In this document: positions 1 to 7,883 of the stretch, one piece after another
How positions within the stretch are numbered: the stretch's first letter is position 1
Layout: each line of letters starts with the position of its first letter
NCBI GenBank assembly: GCA_030150795.1
Contig: JASLFF010000209.1
Location: 1-8,493 of the forward strand
Direction of reading: 5' to 3'
DNA: 8,493 nt
Origin: Terriglobales bacterium
GTDB lineage: Bacteria > Acidobacteriota > Terriglobia > Terriglobales > Gp1-AA117
Notes under the pieces: model-generated
What the model was told of the DNA's origin: nothing
Database searches by the model: none
Seen by the model: the letters and a program-made list of their open reading frames with translations, nothing else
Translations under genes and position numbers: made by a program

Positions 1-1
1 G

Positions 2-3000
2 GCGCCTGTGGGAATAAACGGTGAGTTGTATCTGGGAGGTTCGGGCGTAGGCCGTGGCTACTGGAAACAGCCTGGCTTGACCGCAGAGAGATTCGTTCCC
101 GATCCGTTTTCCGGTCACAGCGGCAGCCGCCTGTATCGCACCGGCGATGTTGTGCGATGGAACGCCAGTGGAGCGGTGGAATTTATCGGGCGCCGCGACA
201 ATCAGGTCAAGATTCGGGGGTTTCGTATTGAGCCGGGCGAAATAGAAGCTGCATTGCACCAATATCCAGGCGTGCAGCAGGTGGCCGTGCTGGTGCTGGT
301 GGACGATAAGGCTGATAAATATCTCGCAGCCTATGTTGCCGCCGAGGATAGTCTCACGGCGGATGGCCTGCGTGCCTGGCTCGCGCAGAGAGTGCCCGAT
401 TACATGGTACCCAGAGCTTTTGTGATGATGGACGAACTGCCGTTGAATGCCAACGGCAAAGTGGACCGCAAAGCTTTGCCCGACCCGCAATCCACCATTG
501 AGACAGCGCAGTACGTTGCGCCCAGCACTCCCGTGGAAGAGATGCTGGCCGGCATATGGGCGGATGTTTTGAAACGCGAGCAGGTGGGAATTCACGATAG
601 TTTCTTTGAAGTGGGCGGACATTCGCTTCTGGCAATGCAAATCATCTCGCGTGTGCGCTCCGTCTTTGCGATTGACTTCCCGCTGCGCGCGCTATTTGAG
701 TCGCCTACTGTGGCGCTGCTCGCCCAGCGGATAGAAAGCGCGATGAGCCAGCACCGGACAACCTGCGCTCCTATGATCGTACCGGTTTCGCGTGACCTGC
801 CCATCCCGTTGTCTTTCACCCAGCAACGCCTGTGGTTCCTTGACCAGTTGAGGCCAGGTGACACGCTCTATAACATATCCGCCGCTCTGCGCGTGCAAGG
901 CCACCTTGACATCAAAGTGCTCAAAGACGCAGTTAGCCGGCTGGTCCAGCGCCATGAAATATTGCGCACGGTATTTACCGCCGTGGAAGGAGATTCTCAG
1001 CAGCTCATCAGGCCGGCGGAAGAAACACCGGTCAAACTGATTGACTTCAGCGGACTGCCGAAGGACGAACGGGAAAGCGGGGTACGGCGCCTGACGCAGG
1101 AGGAGGAGGAGCGTCCTTTTGATCTGCAAGAGGGCCCGCTGTTCCGCATTACGGTAATCCGAGTAGACGAACGGGAAGATGTCGTCCTGGTGAATATGCA
1201 CCATATCATTTCTGACGGTTGGTCCATGGGAATTCTGGTACGAGAGTTGGGAGACATTTATCAGGCGCTGGCAAATGGAAAGTCTGCGGACATGAAGGCG
1301 CTCCCGATTCAATACGCCGACTACGCCGTATGGCAGAGGAATTGGCTGCAAGGGGCGGAATTGGAAAACCAGTTAGTGTACTGGAGAAAACAGTTGCTAG
1401 GGTTGCAGCCGTTGCAGCTGGCAACCGATCGTGTTCCCTCGAAGCAGGAGAACTTCCAGAGCGGTCACCGGCAATTCGAGCTGTCGCCCGAAATCACTGC
1501 GAGCCTGAAAAAGCTGAGCCATGAGCGGGGCGCAACTTTGTTCATGACCGTGCTAACGGCTTTCCAGATTTTGTTATATCGCTATACCGGACAGTCCGAC
1601 ATTGCCGTAGGCACTCCGATAGCAGGACGTAATCGTCAAGAAATCGAACCGCTCATCGGTTTCTTTGTGAACACTCTGGTACTGCGCAACGAAATCAAGG
1701 GGGATCTCAGCTTCGTTGAGACCTTGGAGCGCACACGGCGTATCACGCTGGAGGCGTATGCCCATCAGGATGCGCCTTTCGAAAAGCTGGTGGAGGAATT
1801 ACGACCGCAACGCGACCTCAGCAGGAACCCGCTGTTCCAGGTGATGTTTGCCTTCCAGGAATGGCAAAGTGAGGAGATCAATCTGGGTGGGCTGAAGATG
1901 AACCGCTTGGCCATGGAAAACCGGAGATCGAAATTCGACGTGGCGTTGGCGGTGGGAGAAGAATCGGGTGTTTTGCATGGAATTCTGGACTACAACGCCG
2001 ATATCTTCAATGCCAGCACAATGGAGCGAATGCTCAAGCACTGGAAGACCCTGTTGACGGAAATCGTGGCCAGTCCGGAAAGAAGCGTCGCCGAACTCAG
2101 AATACTGAGCACGGGCGAGCAAAAGCAGCTGGCGAAATGGAATGATACTGCCGCGTCCTATCCTCTGAACAAGACGATCCATGAACTGTTTGAAGAGCAG
2201 GCAGCGCGGAGAAGCGAAGCGTTGGCCCTGCTGTATGCCAATGAGCAATTGACCTATGCGGAATTGAATGGCCGGGCCAACCAGTTAGCGCACTACCTGC
2301 GGAAGCTCGGCGTGGGTCCGGAAGTACGGGTTGGGCTTTGCCTGGAGCGTTCCGCGGAAATGGTAGTCAGCCTGCTGGGAATTCTGAAGGCAGGCGGCGT
2401 ATATGTGCCGCTAGATCCCAAATATCCGGTGGAGCGGCTGAAGTACATGCTCGCGGACGCGGAGCTGAGCGTATTGCTGGCTTCGCGCGATATGCGGGAA
2501 AAATTTGGAGAGACGCAGGCGCAAGTCATATGTCTGGAACAGCAACAGGAACAGATCAGCCGTGAAAGCCAAGCCAATCCGGCAAAAATCAACAAGCTGG
2601 AAGATCAGGCCTACGTGATTTATACCTCAGGATCCACGGGTAAGCCCAAAGGCGTAATGGTGGAGCACCGGAGCCTGGTCAACGTGATTGAGACGAGCCG
2701 GGAGAGATTCGGGTTTCGCGAGAGTGACGTAATGCCTTGCTTGGCCCCGTTCTCCTTCGATATTTCCTTGTTTGAATTGCTCAATCCGCTCCGCGTTGGC
2801 GGTACAGCGGTAATCTGGGCCCACGAGGACGTACTGGATGTGGCTGGCGTGATTGCGGAATTGCCAAAGATCACGATGCTGCATTGTGTCCCCAGCCTGA
2901 TGCGGCAGATTGTGAAGACCATCAAAGAACAAGGTGGAATGCATGAGTCAGGTCTGCGCAAAATTTTCACTGGCGGGGAACTGGTGCCGGCAGAATTGCT

Positions 3001-5323
3001 GGAGGAGATGAAAGAAGTATTCTCCGGAGCTGAAATTGAAGTTCTGTATGGCCCTACCGAAGGGACCATTATTTGCGCCAGTGAACGAGTAACAGGCAAG
3101 CCAAGACTGGAGCGGCCCGTTCTGGGCGCGCCTCTGGGCAATGTTATCTTGCGCGTCTATGATCCCGATCGCGTGCTGGCCCCGGTAGGTGTGGCGGGAG
3201 AAATTTATATCGGCGGCGCCGGTGTGAGCCGGGGATACTGGAACCGCGAAGAGATCACCCGCGAAAAATATGTAGAGATTGAAGGCGAACGTTATTACCG
3301 CACCGGGGACCTGGGCCGCTGGCGGGAAGATGGTGTGCTCGAGTTTTTCGGACGCATTGATAATCAAGTGAAAATCCGCGGGCATCGTATCGAACTCGCG
3401 GAAGTTGAAGCGGCGCTGCGCAGCCGTGCCGATGTAGAAGAGGCGGTAGCCGTGGCATTGGATGGGCCATCCGGAGAGCAGCGTCTGGTGGCGTATGTGG
3501 TTGGAAAACAGGAAAGTGGAGCGTTGACCAGCCAGAGCCGCGAATGGTTGAAAAGCAAGCTGCCCGAATATATGGTCCCCAGCGTTATTGTGAAAGTGGA
3601 CCACATACCTCTTACCAGCAATGGCAAGGTAGACCGGCGCGCTTTGCCTGCGCCGGACTTCAATGCTACGGCTGAGTGGCGTGCGCCTCGAACCTCAGTG
3701 GAAGAAATCCTTTGCCATCTTTTTGCGGAAGTTCTTGGCGTGGAACGGATTGGCATTGACGACGACTTCTTTGCTCTGGGAGGACATTCGCTGCTGGCCA
3801 CACGATTAATTGCTCGTGCCCGGACTACGCTGGGCGTCAACCTGGCCCTGCGTAAATTGTTTGAGTCGCCTACGGTCGCCGATCTGGCCAGACACGTGGA
3901 ACAGGCGCGGCAGCAGGGTGAAAATCTGACGGCGGCGATTGTTCCTGTTTCACGCGAGAAAGCGCTTCCGTTGTCATACGCCCAGCAGCGGCTCTGGTTC
4001 ATGGACCAGTTGCAGCCCGGCAATCCTATTTACAACATGCCGTTCGCTGTCACACTGGAGGGAATGCTAAATGTGCCGGCCTTGGAGAGAAGTTTGACTG
4101 AGATCGCGCGCCGGCATGAATCATTGCGCACCAGCTTCCCCTCGGCCAATGGCGAACCACGACAGAAAATTTCCGCGCCCGCGCCAATCGTCCTGCCGAT
4201 GCGGGATCTTACGAACGTAGCTGACCGCGAACAGGAAGCCAGAAAACTGGCCGCGGAAGAGGCGGTCAAGCCATTTGATTTGAGTCATGGCCCGTTGCTG
4301 CGCGCGCAATTGCTGAAGCTTGAAGAAGACGAGCATCTGTTGCTGGTAACCATCCACCACATCATCGGCGACGGATGGTCCATGGGCGTGCTGGTCCGCG
4401 AATTTACTGCATTGTACGAATCTTACATAGCCGGTAGGGAACCGGCATTGCCGGAACTCAATGTTCAATATGGCGACTTTGCGGTCTGGCAGCGCGAGTG
4501 GCTGCAAGGAGAGGTGCTCAACCGGCAGCTGGGGTATTGGACAAATAAGCTTGCTGGCGTGACTGCACTCGAATTGCCAACCGATTGCAGGCGGCCAAAG
4601 ATTGCTACTTATCGCGGCGGAACAATTTACTTTGAGCTTGGCCCCGAACTGCTCGAAAAGTTGAAAGAGGTTGGCCAAAAGGAAGGCGTGAGTACTTTCA
4701 TGGCGTTGCTGGCTGTCTACCAGGTATTGCTGGGGCGTTATGCCGGGCAGGAAGACATTGCTGTTGGTTCTCCAGCGGCAAACCGGTGGCGGCCTGAAGT
4801 GGAGAACATGATCGGATTCCTGGTCAACACGGTTGTCCTCAGAGGAGATTTGACAGGCAATCCCAGTTTTCGGGAATTGCTCAGAAGGACTCGAGAAACC
4901 GTTCTTGAAGCCAACGCGCATGAAGACCTGCCGTTCGACAAAGTAGTTGACAAGTTGGTTCCCCACCGCGATCTGAATCGCCAGCCGCTATTCCAGGTCT
5001 GGTTCGTGGAAATACCGGCGGAACAGATGTTTGAGTTGCCGGGCTTGAGCATTCGGACCGCTGTAGTGGAAAGAGATACCGCAGCATTTGATCTGGCCTT
5101 GTCCTTGCGGCACGTTGCGAATGGCTTGGTGGGCTCACTCAACTACAACAGCGACTTGTTCCACTATGAAACGGCCAATGTTTTGGTTACTGACTTCAAG
5201 AAATTATTGGCGGCTTTCCTGCAGGAACCGAATGCCGGAATTTGGGATGTGCTCAAAACGCCTGATATGCCGGCTTCGCCGCACGCCGATGGTGAGGACT
5301 CCGGCGCCGAGTTCTCCCTCTAA
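2..5323 (+). CDS. Nonribosomal peptide synthetase, 5'-truncated, domains (A)-T-C-A-T-C
   Basis: This cytosolic assembly-line enzyme activates amino acids, tethers them to phosphopantetheine carriers and joins them by peptide bonds. The frame is open to the left edge: nt 2-10 read A-P-V, the usual residues before adenylation motif A6, so the true start is upstream and the GTG at nt 8 is internal. Seen in order: A1 end with motifs A6 (nt 20-64), A7 (134-160), A8 (188-247), A9 (392-415) and A10 (446-478); T1 with carrier serine at 623-625 in GGHSL; C1 (about 790-2100) with HHIISDG at 1199-1219; complete A2 with A3 [11 protein letters not shown] (2621-2653), A4 (2750-2782), A5 YGPTEGT (3047-3067), A6 (3197-3241), A7 (3293-3322), A8 (3350-3409), A9 (3560-3583) and A10 (3620-3646); T2 serine at 3788-3790; C2 (about 3950-5240) with HHIIGDG at 4355-4375. 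Both C domains look LCL-like and catalytically intact. No epimerase or thioesterase is present. The protein ends after C2 in an acidic tail, so the next A domain must be on another protein. Confidence 0.97.
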   Translation, partial: APVGINGELYLGGSGVGRGYWKQPGLTAERFVPDPFSGHSGSRLYRTGDVVRWNASGAVEFIGRRDNQVKIRGFRIEPGEIEAALHQYPGVQQVAVLVLVDDKADKYLAAYVAAEDSLTADGLRAWLAQRVPDYMVPRAFVMMDELPLNANGKVDRKALPDPQSTIETAQYVAPSTPVEEMLAGIWADVLKREQVGIHDSFFEVGGHSLLAMQIISRVRSVFAIDFPLRALFESPTVALLAQRIESAMSQHRTTCAPMIVPVSRDLPIPLSFTQQRLWFLDQLRPGDTLYNISAALRVQGHLDIKVLKDAVSRLVQRHEILRTVFTAVEGDSQQLIRPAEETPVKLIDFSGLPKDERESGVRRLTQEEEERPFDLQEGPLFRITVIRVDEREDVVLVNMHHIISDGWSMGILVRELGDIYQALANGKSADMKALPIQYADYAVWQRNWLQGAELENQLVYWRKQLLGLQPLQLATDRVPSKQENFQSGHRQFELSPEITASLKKLSHERGATLFMTVLTAFQILLYRYTGQSDIAVGTPIAGRNRQEIEPLIGFFVNTLVLRNEIKGDLSFVETLERTRRITLEAYAHQDAPFEKLVEELRPQRDLSRNPLFQVMFAFQEWQSEEINLGGLKMNRLAMENRRSKFDVALAVGEESGVLHGILDYNADIFNASTMERMLKHWKTLLTEIVASPERSVAELRILSTGEQKQLAKWNDTAASYPLNKTIHELFEEQAARRSEALALLYANEQLTYAELNGRANQLAHYLRKLGVGPEVRVGLCLERSAEMVVSLLGILKAGGVYVPLDPKYPVERLKYMLADAELSVLLASRDMREKFGETQAQVICLEQQQEQISRESQANPAKINKLEDQAYVIYTSGSTGKPKGVMVEHRSLVNVIETSRERFGFRESDVMPCLAPFSFDISLFELLNPLRVGGTAVIWAHEDVLDVAGVIAELPKITMLHCVPSLMRQIVKTIKEQGGMHESGLRKIFTGGELVPAELLEEMKEVFSGAEIEVLYGPTEGTIICASERVTGKPRLERPVLGAPLGNVILRVYDPDRVLAPVGVAGEIYIGGAGVSRGYWNREEITREKYVEIEGERYYRTGDLGRWREDGVLEFFGRIDNQVKIRGHRIELAEVEAALRSRADVEEAVAVALDGPSGEQRLVAYVVGKQESGALTSQSREWLKSKLPEYMVPSVIVKVDHIPLTSNGKVDRRALPAPDFNATAEWRAPRTSVEEILCHLFAEVLGVERIGIDDDFFALGGHSLLATRLIARARTTLGVNLALRKLFESPTVADLARHVEQARQQGENLTAAIVPVSREKALPLSYAQQRLWFMDQLQPGNPIYNMPFAVTLEGMLNVPALERSLTEIARRHESLRTSFPSANGEPRQKISAPAPIVLPMRDLTNVADREQEARKLAAEEAVKPFDLSHGPLLRAQLLKLEEDEHLLLVTIHHIIGDGWSMGVLVREFTALYESYIAGREPALPELNVQYGDFAVWQREWLQGEVLNRQLGYWTNKLAGVTALELPTDCRRPKIATYRGGTIYFELGPELLEKLKEVGQKEGVSTFMALLAVYQVLLGRYAGQEDIAVGSPAANRWRPEVENMIGFLVNTVVLRGDLTGNPSFRELLRRTRETVLEANAHEDLPFDKVVDKLVPHRDLNRQPLFQVWFVEIPAEQMFELPGLSIRTAVVERDTAAFDLALSLRHVANGLVGSLNYNSDLFHYETANVLVTDFKKLLAAFLQEPNAGIWDVLKTPDMPASPHADGEDSGAEFSL
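5291..5320 (+). other. Acidic C-terminal tail motif of the first NRPS (possible docking motif)
   Basis: The last ten residues are [10 protein letters not shown], following a loose Pro/Ala-rich linker after the final condensation domain. The neighbouring hydroxylase fusion ends in GEDVEAEFSF. Seven of ten positions are identical, and five of those seven codons differ at the third base. This suggests protein-level conservation rather than a recent DNA copy. Short acidic C-terminal linear motifs are known to dock NRPS/PKS subunits, for example those recognised by beta-hairpin docking domains. Whether this tail does so is inference. Confidence 0.55.
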
Positions 5324-5415
5324 AGGTAGTTGTCCATAAAATTTAAATCATCCCAGCGCGAACGCGCGCCGATTTCTTTTGAGAATCGCAAGCGAAAATC
5401 ACCAGAGAGGAATTA
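5324..5415 (+). other. Intergenic spacer between NRPS and hydroxylase genes, with two small inverted repeats
   Basis: This 92-nt non-coding gap holds an AT-rich patch (5336-5348). It is followed by a short GC inverted repeat, GCGCGAACGCGC at 5356-5367 (4 bp stem, 4-nt loop), and a second weak hairpin pairing CGATTT (5370-5375) with GAATCG (5383-5388). Neither has a following T-run, so a rho-independent terminator is not supported. No convincing -35/-10 pair was found. Co-transcription of the two genes is the simplest reading. Confidence 0.35.
5404..5410 (+). promoter_or_regulatory. Ribosome binding site of the hydroxylase gene
   Basis: AGAGAGG lies 5 nt before the ATG at 5416, close to the ideal Shine-Dalgarno arrangement. 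An in-frame TGA stop at 5380-5382 limits how far the gene could extend upstream, and no other in-frame ATG lies between. This supports the chosen start. Confidence 0.8.
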
Positions 5416-7785
5416 ATGAAATTTACTGCAAAATACCGGCTGTCGGATTCGACGTATATCGAGCCATTGGTGAACAAATGGCCCGCGTGGTCTTTTCTTA
5501 TGTCGCCCATACCGGCGAGCTTGCATCTTGTTGATTACCAGCTCAAAGTGATGGCTTCTTACCTGGAAAATCCCGCAGTGCACGTTGCGGCGTCGAAAGA
5601 TCCGGCACTGGTGGCCGGTCCATTTATGAACGTGCCGGCAGCCAGGAAGGGCGAGATCAAAGCCCTTCTTGACGAGACCAGGGAAAAACAGGCCAGAAAC
5701 ATAGAGCTGGCAGGCGCCTTTATGCAATTCACCAAGCGGCTGACTGCGGAAGCGAAAGGATGCAGTCTGGAACCCTATTATCCTCAGGTTCCGGAGCTTT
5801 TGCGCGGCTACGCGGAATTGGTTTATGACTACTGCGATCGTCCCAGTGTGCGGATCTTGGAGAAGCTGTTATATGACAGCGAGTTTTACAACCCATCGCT
5901 CCAATCCTTCAGAATCGGCCTGATGAAGGATGACAGCTCGCGGACTTTCATACTGAATACGCCGCGGTTGCCTGAGCCGGGTGAAATCGAGTGGAACCTA
6001 CATTTTGACGACCCTTTGGCTGACGAACTGTTCAAGCTAGACCTTCAAGCTCAGAGTCTGGACCATATTCTTGATGTTTTAAGCGGAACGTCAGTGAATG
6101 AAGATTCGGTTCTGCCATTTCTGTCTGACCAACCCATTGCAAGGCCGGCTCCCTGGAAAGAGAAACGCGTCAGGGTTCGTTATTTTGGCCACGCATGTGT
6201 CCTGGTCGAATGGAATGGAGTTTGCGTCTTGACGGATGCGTATATACCGGTGCACCCATTGGCTGGCGGGGTCGAGAGATTTTCCTTCAACGATCTTCCC
6301 GAGAAGATCGACTACGTGGTGATCACTCACAATCACCAGGACCACTATGTTTTTGAAAGCCTGCTGCGGCTTCGTCACAGAATCGGGTGTCTGGTTGTTC
6401 CGAAATCATACGGACTGCTCTATGGCGATCTTTCCTTGAAAGTGCTTTCGCAGAAGTTAGGCTTTCGCAATGTGATGGAGATGGACACATTGGATTCCAT
6501 CCCGCTGCCCGACGGTGAAATCATCGGTATACCATTCTTCGGTGAGCATGCCGACTTAGCTCACGGCAAGATTGCTTATGTAGTGCGTTGCGGGAAGGAG
6601 CAGATGCTTTTCGCGGCGGATTCAGATTGCCTGGATCGCAAGATGTACGAGCGCGTGCGCAAATCCATTGGGCCCGTCCAGACAGCTTTCGTCTCCGTTG
6701 AAAACGTCGGAGCGCCCTTGTCGTGGGTGAACGGTCCTCTCCTGCCGCAACAACCACGGCCGGAAATCGAGCAGCAGAGACGCTATCATGCATGCGATTG
6801 TGAGCGAGCTCTCGAACTGATGGATGCGCTGGGGTCGAAGCGGTTATACAGCTATGCCATGGGGCTGGAACCCTGGATGGAGCATTTGCTGGGGCTTAAC
6901 ATGACGGAAGATTCCGAGCAGTGGAAGCAGTCTGAACGCATTCTGACCGCGGCACGCGGACGTGGATTCTGGACCGCCGAACGCCTCTTTGGGCGGAAAA
7001 CTCTGCACCTGGAAACTCCAGCTCAGACGCTGGAAGACGGCTCAACGGATGTTGACTCGCGCGCGGACCATTGGAGAAGACAACTTCAGGGAGCAAGACA
7101 TTTCCAGCTAAGTACAGCTCCGCAAGCGTCTGTTGGCGACGGTCGCAAGGTTCTGAATAAGCTTTCCACACCCGGCGAAGCTAAGGATGCTGTTGCCGGA
7201 GAAACCCCCATCGCGTTTGCCGCCTTCTCAATTGCAGCTCTGCTCTCCTCGCTCTGCCTCTGGACTGAACAGGAAGACTTTGTCGCGGCTATCACGATGA
7301 AAGGCAATGATGGAATCCGGTATTTTCCGCTACGGATCGATATCTCAGGAGACCCGTCTTTCAATGCTTTGTTGACCCGCATTGAGAACGCGATCACCGG
7401 AGCATTGGCTTATGAACTGGAACTGCCTCGCATGTTGGAATTGGCTAAAGAGGTATTCGGAAAGACAAACGCTTCCGAAGTCCGGATTGGATTTGAATTT
7501 GAAACCGGCAGCGCTTCAAACGACGGTCAATCTTTCGTGTCCGCAGATTGGTCCAATTTGTGTGATCTTCAAGTTCGTGTTCGGCAACCGGATCTTAGCT
7601 TCTCATTCGAATTCAACAGGTCGGCCCCGGACGAAGAGTTTTCCCGGCAACTTGCCGAGAACTTCCTGGAGTCAATGCGGCAGGGAGCAGCGGAACCCGC
7701 ACAGCATCTGAGCCAAATCAATCTGGCTTTACAAGCCCTGGCAGGCCCCGCGGGCGAGGATGTAGAGGCGGAATTCTCGTTCTAG
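5416..7785 (+). CDS. CmlA-like diiron beta-hydroxylase fused to a C-terminal half condensation domain
   Basis: The first ~540 of 789 residues resemble CmlA of chloramphenicol biosynthesis, an oxygen-dependent diiron enzyme that beta-hydroxylates an amino acid held on an NRPS carrier domain. The N-terminal ~250 residues match the CmlA-type helper domain by eye. A metallo-beta-lactamase fold follows: YFGHACVLVEWNG opens it, and HNHQDH places H305, H307, D309 and H310. GEH contributes E377, the extra carboxylate that marks this family against hydrolytic beta-lactamases. D402 or D404 in FAADSD is the probable bridging ligand; H458 or H490 could supply the last histidine. H305 and E377 fall at the numbers I recall for CmlA, which supports the start. 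Residues ~551-775 are extra: from DHW onward they follow the second half of a condensation domain, without HHxxxDG. The protein ends in GEDVEAEFSF, like the upstream NRPS. The likely job is tailoring an aminoacyl-T of this assembly line; the amino acid is unknown. Family assignment is strong; the role of the C-terminal extension is inferred. Confidence 0.92.
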   Translation: MKFTAKYRLSDSTYIEPLVNKWPAWSFLMSPIPASLHLVDYQLKVMASYLENPAVHVAASKDPALVAGPFMNVPAARKGEIKALLDETREKQARNIELAGAFMQFTKRLTAEAKGCSLEPYYPQVPELLRGYAELVYDYCDRPSVRILEKLLYDSEFYNPSLQSFRIGLMKDDSSRTFILNTPRLPEPGEIEWNLHFDDPLADELFKLDLQAQSLDHILDVLSGTSVNEDSVLPFLSDQPIARPAPWKEKRVRVRYFGHACVLVEWNGVCVLTDAYIPVHPLAGGVERFSFNDLPEKIDYVVITHNHQDHYVFESLLRLRHRIGCLVVPKSYGLLYGDLSLKVLSQKLGFRNVMEMDTLDSIPLPDGEIIGIPFFGEHADLAHGKIAYVVRCGKEQMLFAADSDCLDRKMYERVRKSIGPVQTAFVSVENVGAPLSWVNGPLLPQQPRPEIEQQRRYHACDCERALELMDALGSKRLYSYAMGLEPWMEHLLGLNMTEDSEQWKQSERILTAARGRGFWTAERLFGRKTLHLETPAQTLEDGSTDVDSRADHWRRQLQGARHFQLSTAPQASVGDGRKVLNKLSTPGEAKDAVAGETPIAFAAFSIAALLSSLCLWTEQEDFVAAITMKGNDGIRYFPLRIDISGDPSFNALLTRIENAITGALAYELELPRMLELAKEVFGKTNASEVRIGFEFETGSASNDGQSFVSADWSNLCDLQVRVRQPDLSFSFEFNRSAPDEEFSRQLAENFLESMRQGAAEPAQHLSQINLALQALAGPAGEDVEAEFSF
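7066..7740 (+). other. Degenerate half condensation domain (C-terminal subdomain only) on the hydroxylase
   Basis: Residues 551-775 align by eye with the C-terminal lobe of the two complete C domains upstream. DHWRRQL matches YWxxxL, where that lobe begins. FAAFSIAALLSSLCLWTEQE matches the helix before the IAVG strand, GDPSFNALLTRIENAI matches the [14 protein letters not shown] region, and the closing LQVRVRQPDLSFSFEFN matches the last strands. The N-terminal lobe and its HHxxxDG motif are absent, and the usual H-x-D-x-P-F motif has decayed to YELELP. It cannot catalyse condensation alone. A structural or docking role is the likeliest use. Confidence 0.75.
7753..7782 (+). other. Acidic C-terminal tail motif of the hydroxylase fusion
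   Basis: GEDVEAEFSF closes the protein just before the TAG stop. It matches the tail of the upstream NRPS at G-E-D, A-E-F-S and ends in a bulky hydrophobic residue in both. The rest of the two C-terminal lobes is strongly diverged, so the tail stands out as the best conserved part of that region. A shared docking partner is a reasonable inference. Confidence 0.55.
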
Positions 7786-7883
7786 GCATCGTTCCGCGCG
7801 CTCGTTTTTCAATCAGATCTAACCACTATTTGAACCCACATCGTGCAATCGCGATCACACGCAACTCTGTAAGAGGGTAATGA
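7786..7883 (+). other. Intergenic spacer before the second NRPS gene
   Basis: This 98-nt gap holds a GCGCGC run followed by CTCGTTTTTC near 7792-7810, and an 8-bp palindrome ATCGCGAT at 7848-7855. The GC run lacks a clear stem that would make the T-run a terminator. No convincing promoter was found. The gap is too short to encode the missing N-terminal lobe of the condensation domain that starts the next gene. Confidence 0.35.
7873..7877 (+). promoter_or_regulatory. Ribosome binding site that fixes the start of the second NRPS
   Basis: GAGGG lies 6 nt before the ATG at 7884. An out-of-frame ATG at 7880 sits only 2 nt from it and leads to a stop after 20 codons. The codon directly before ATG 7884 is TGA in the same frame, so the gene cannot extend upstream. 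This decides that the protein really begins within a condensation-domain fold. Confidence 0.8.

Noticed and set aside
8..10. GTG at nt 8 as the start codon of the first NRPS
   Set aside because: The frame is open to nt 2, and the residues before it (A-P, then V) match the normal run-up to adenylation motif A6. The gene clearly begins upstream of the window.
600..3900. Recent duplication of NRPS modules (similar T domain and following DNA at ~600-730 and ~3765-3900)
   Set aside because: The shared stretches are short conserved-motif codons (GGHSLLA, FESPTVA) with many differences between them. This is ordinary family similarity, not a recent repeat.
4121..4966. Long antisense open frame (281 codons) opposite the final condensation domain
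   Set aside because: It lies entirely opposite a well-supported NRPS domain, has no recognisable motif or ribosome binding site, and is what GC-rich coding DNA produces by chance. The same holds for the antisense frames at 692-1351, 2948-3604 and 3364-4023.
5330..5350. Promoter in the first intergenic gap (TTGTCC followed by an AT-rich patch)
   Set aside because: The AT-rich element begins almost directly after the candidate -35 box; at the expected ~17 nt spacing the sequence is GC-rich and unlike a -10 box.
5356..5388. Rho-independent terminator between the first and second genes
   Set aside because: The inverted repeats are short (4-6 bp) and no T-run follows them. Downstream genes share the strand and function, so read-through is more likely.
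7792..7810. Terminator after the hydroxylase gene (GC run followed by TTTTT)
   Set aside because: GCGCGC is self-complementary but too short to form a stem with a loop, and no matching arm was found upstream of the T-run.
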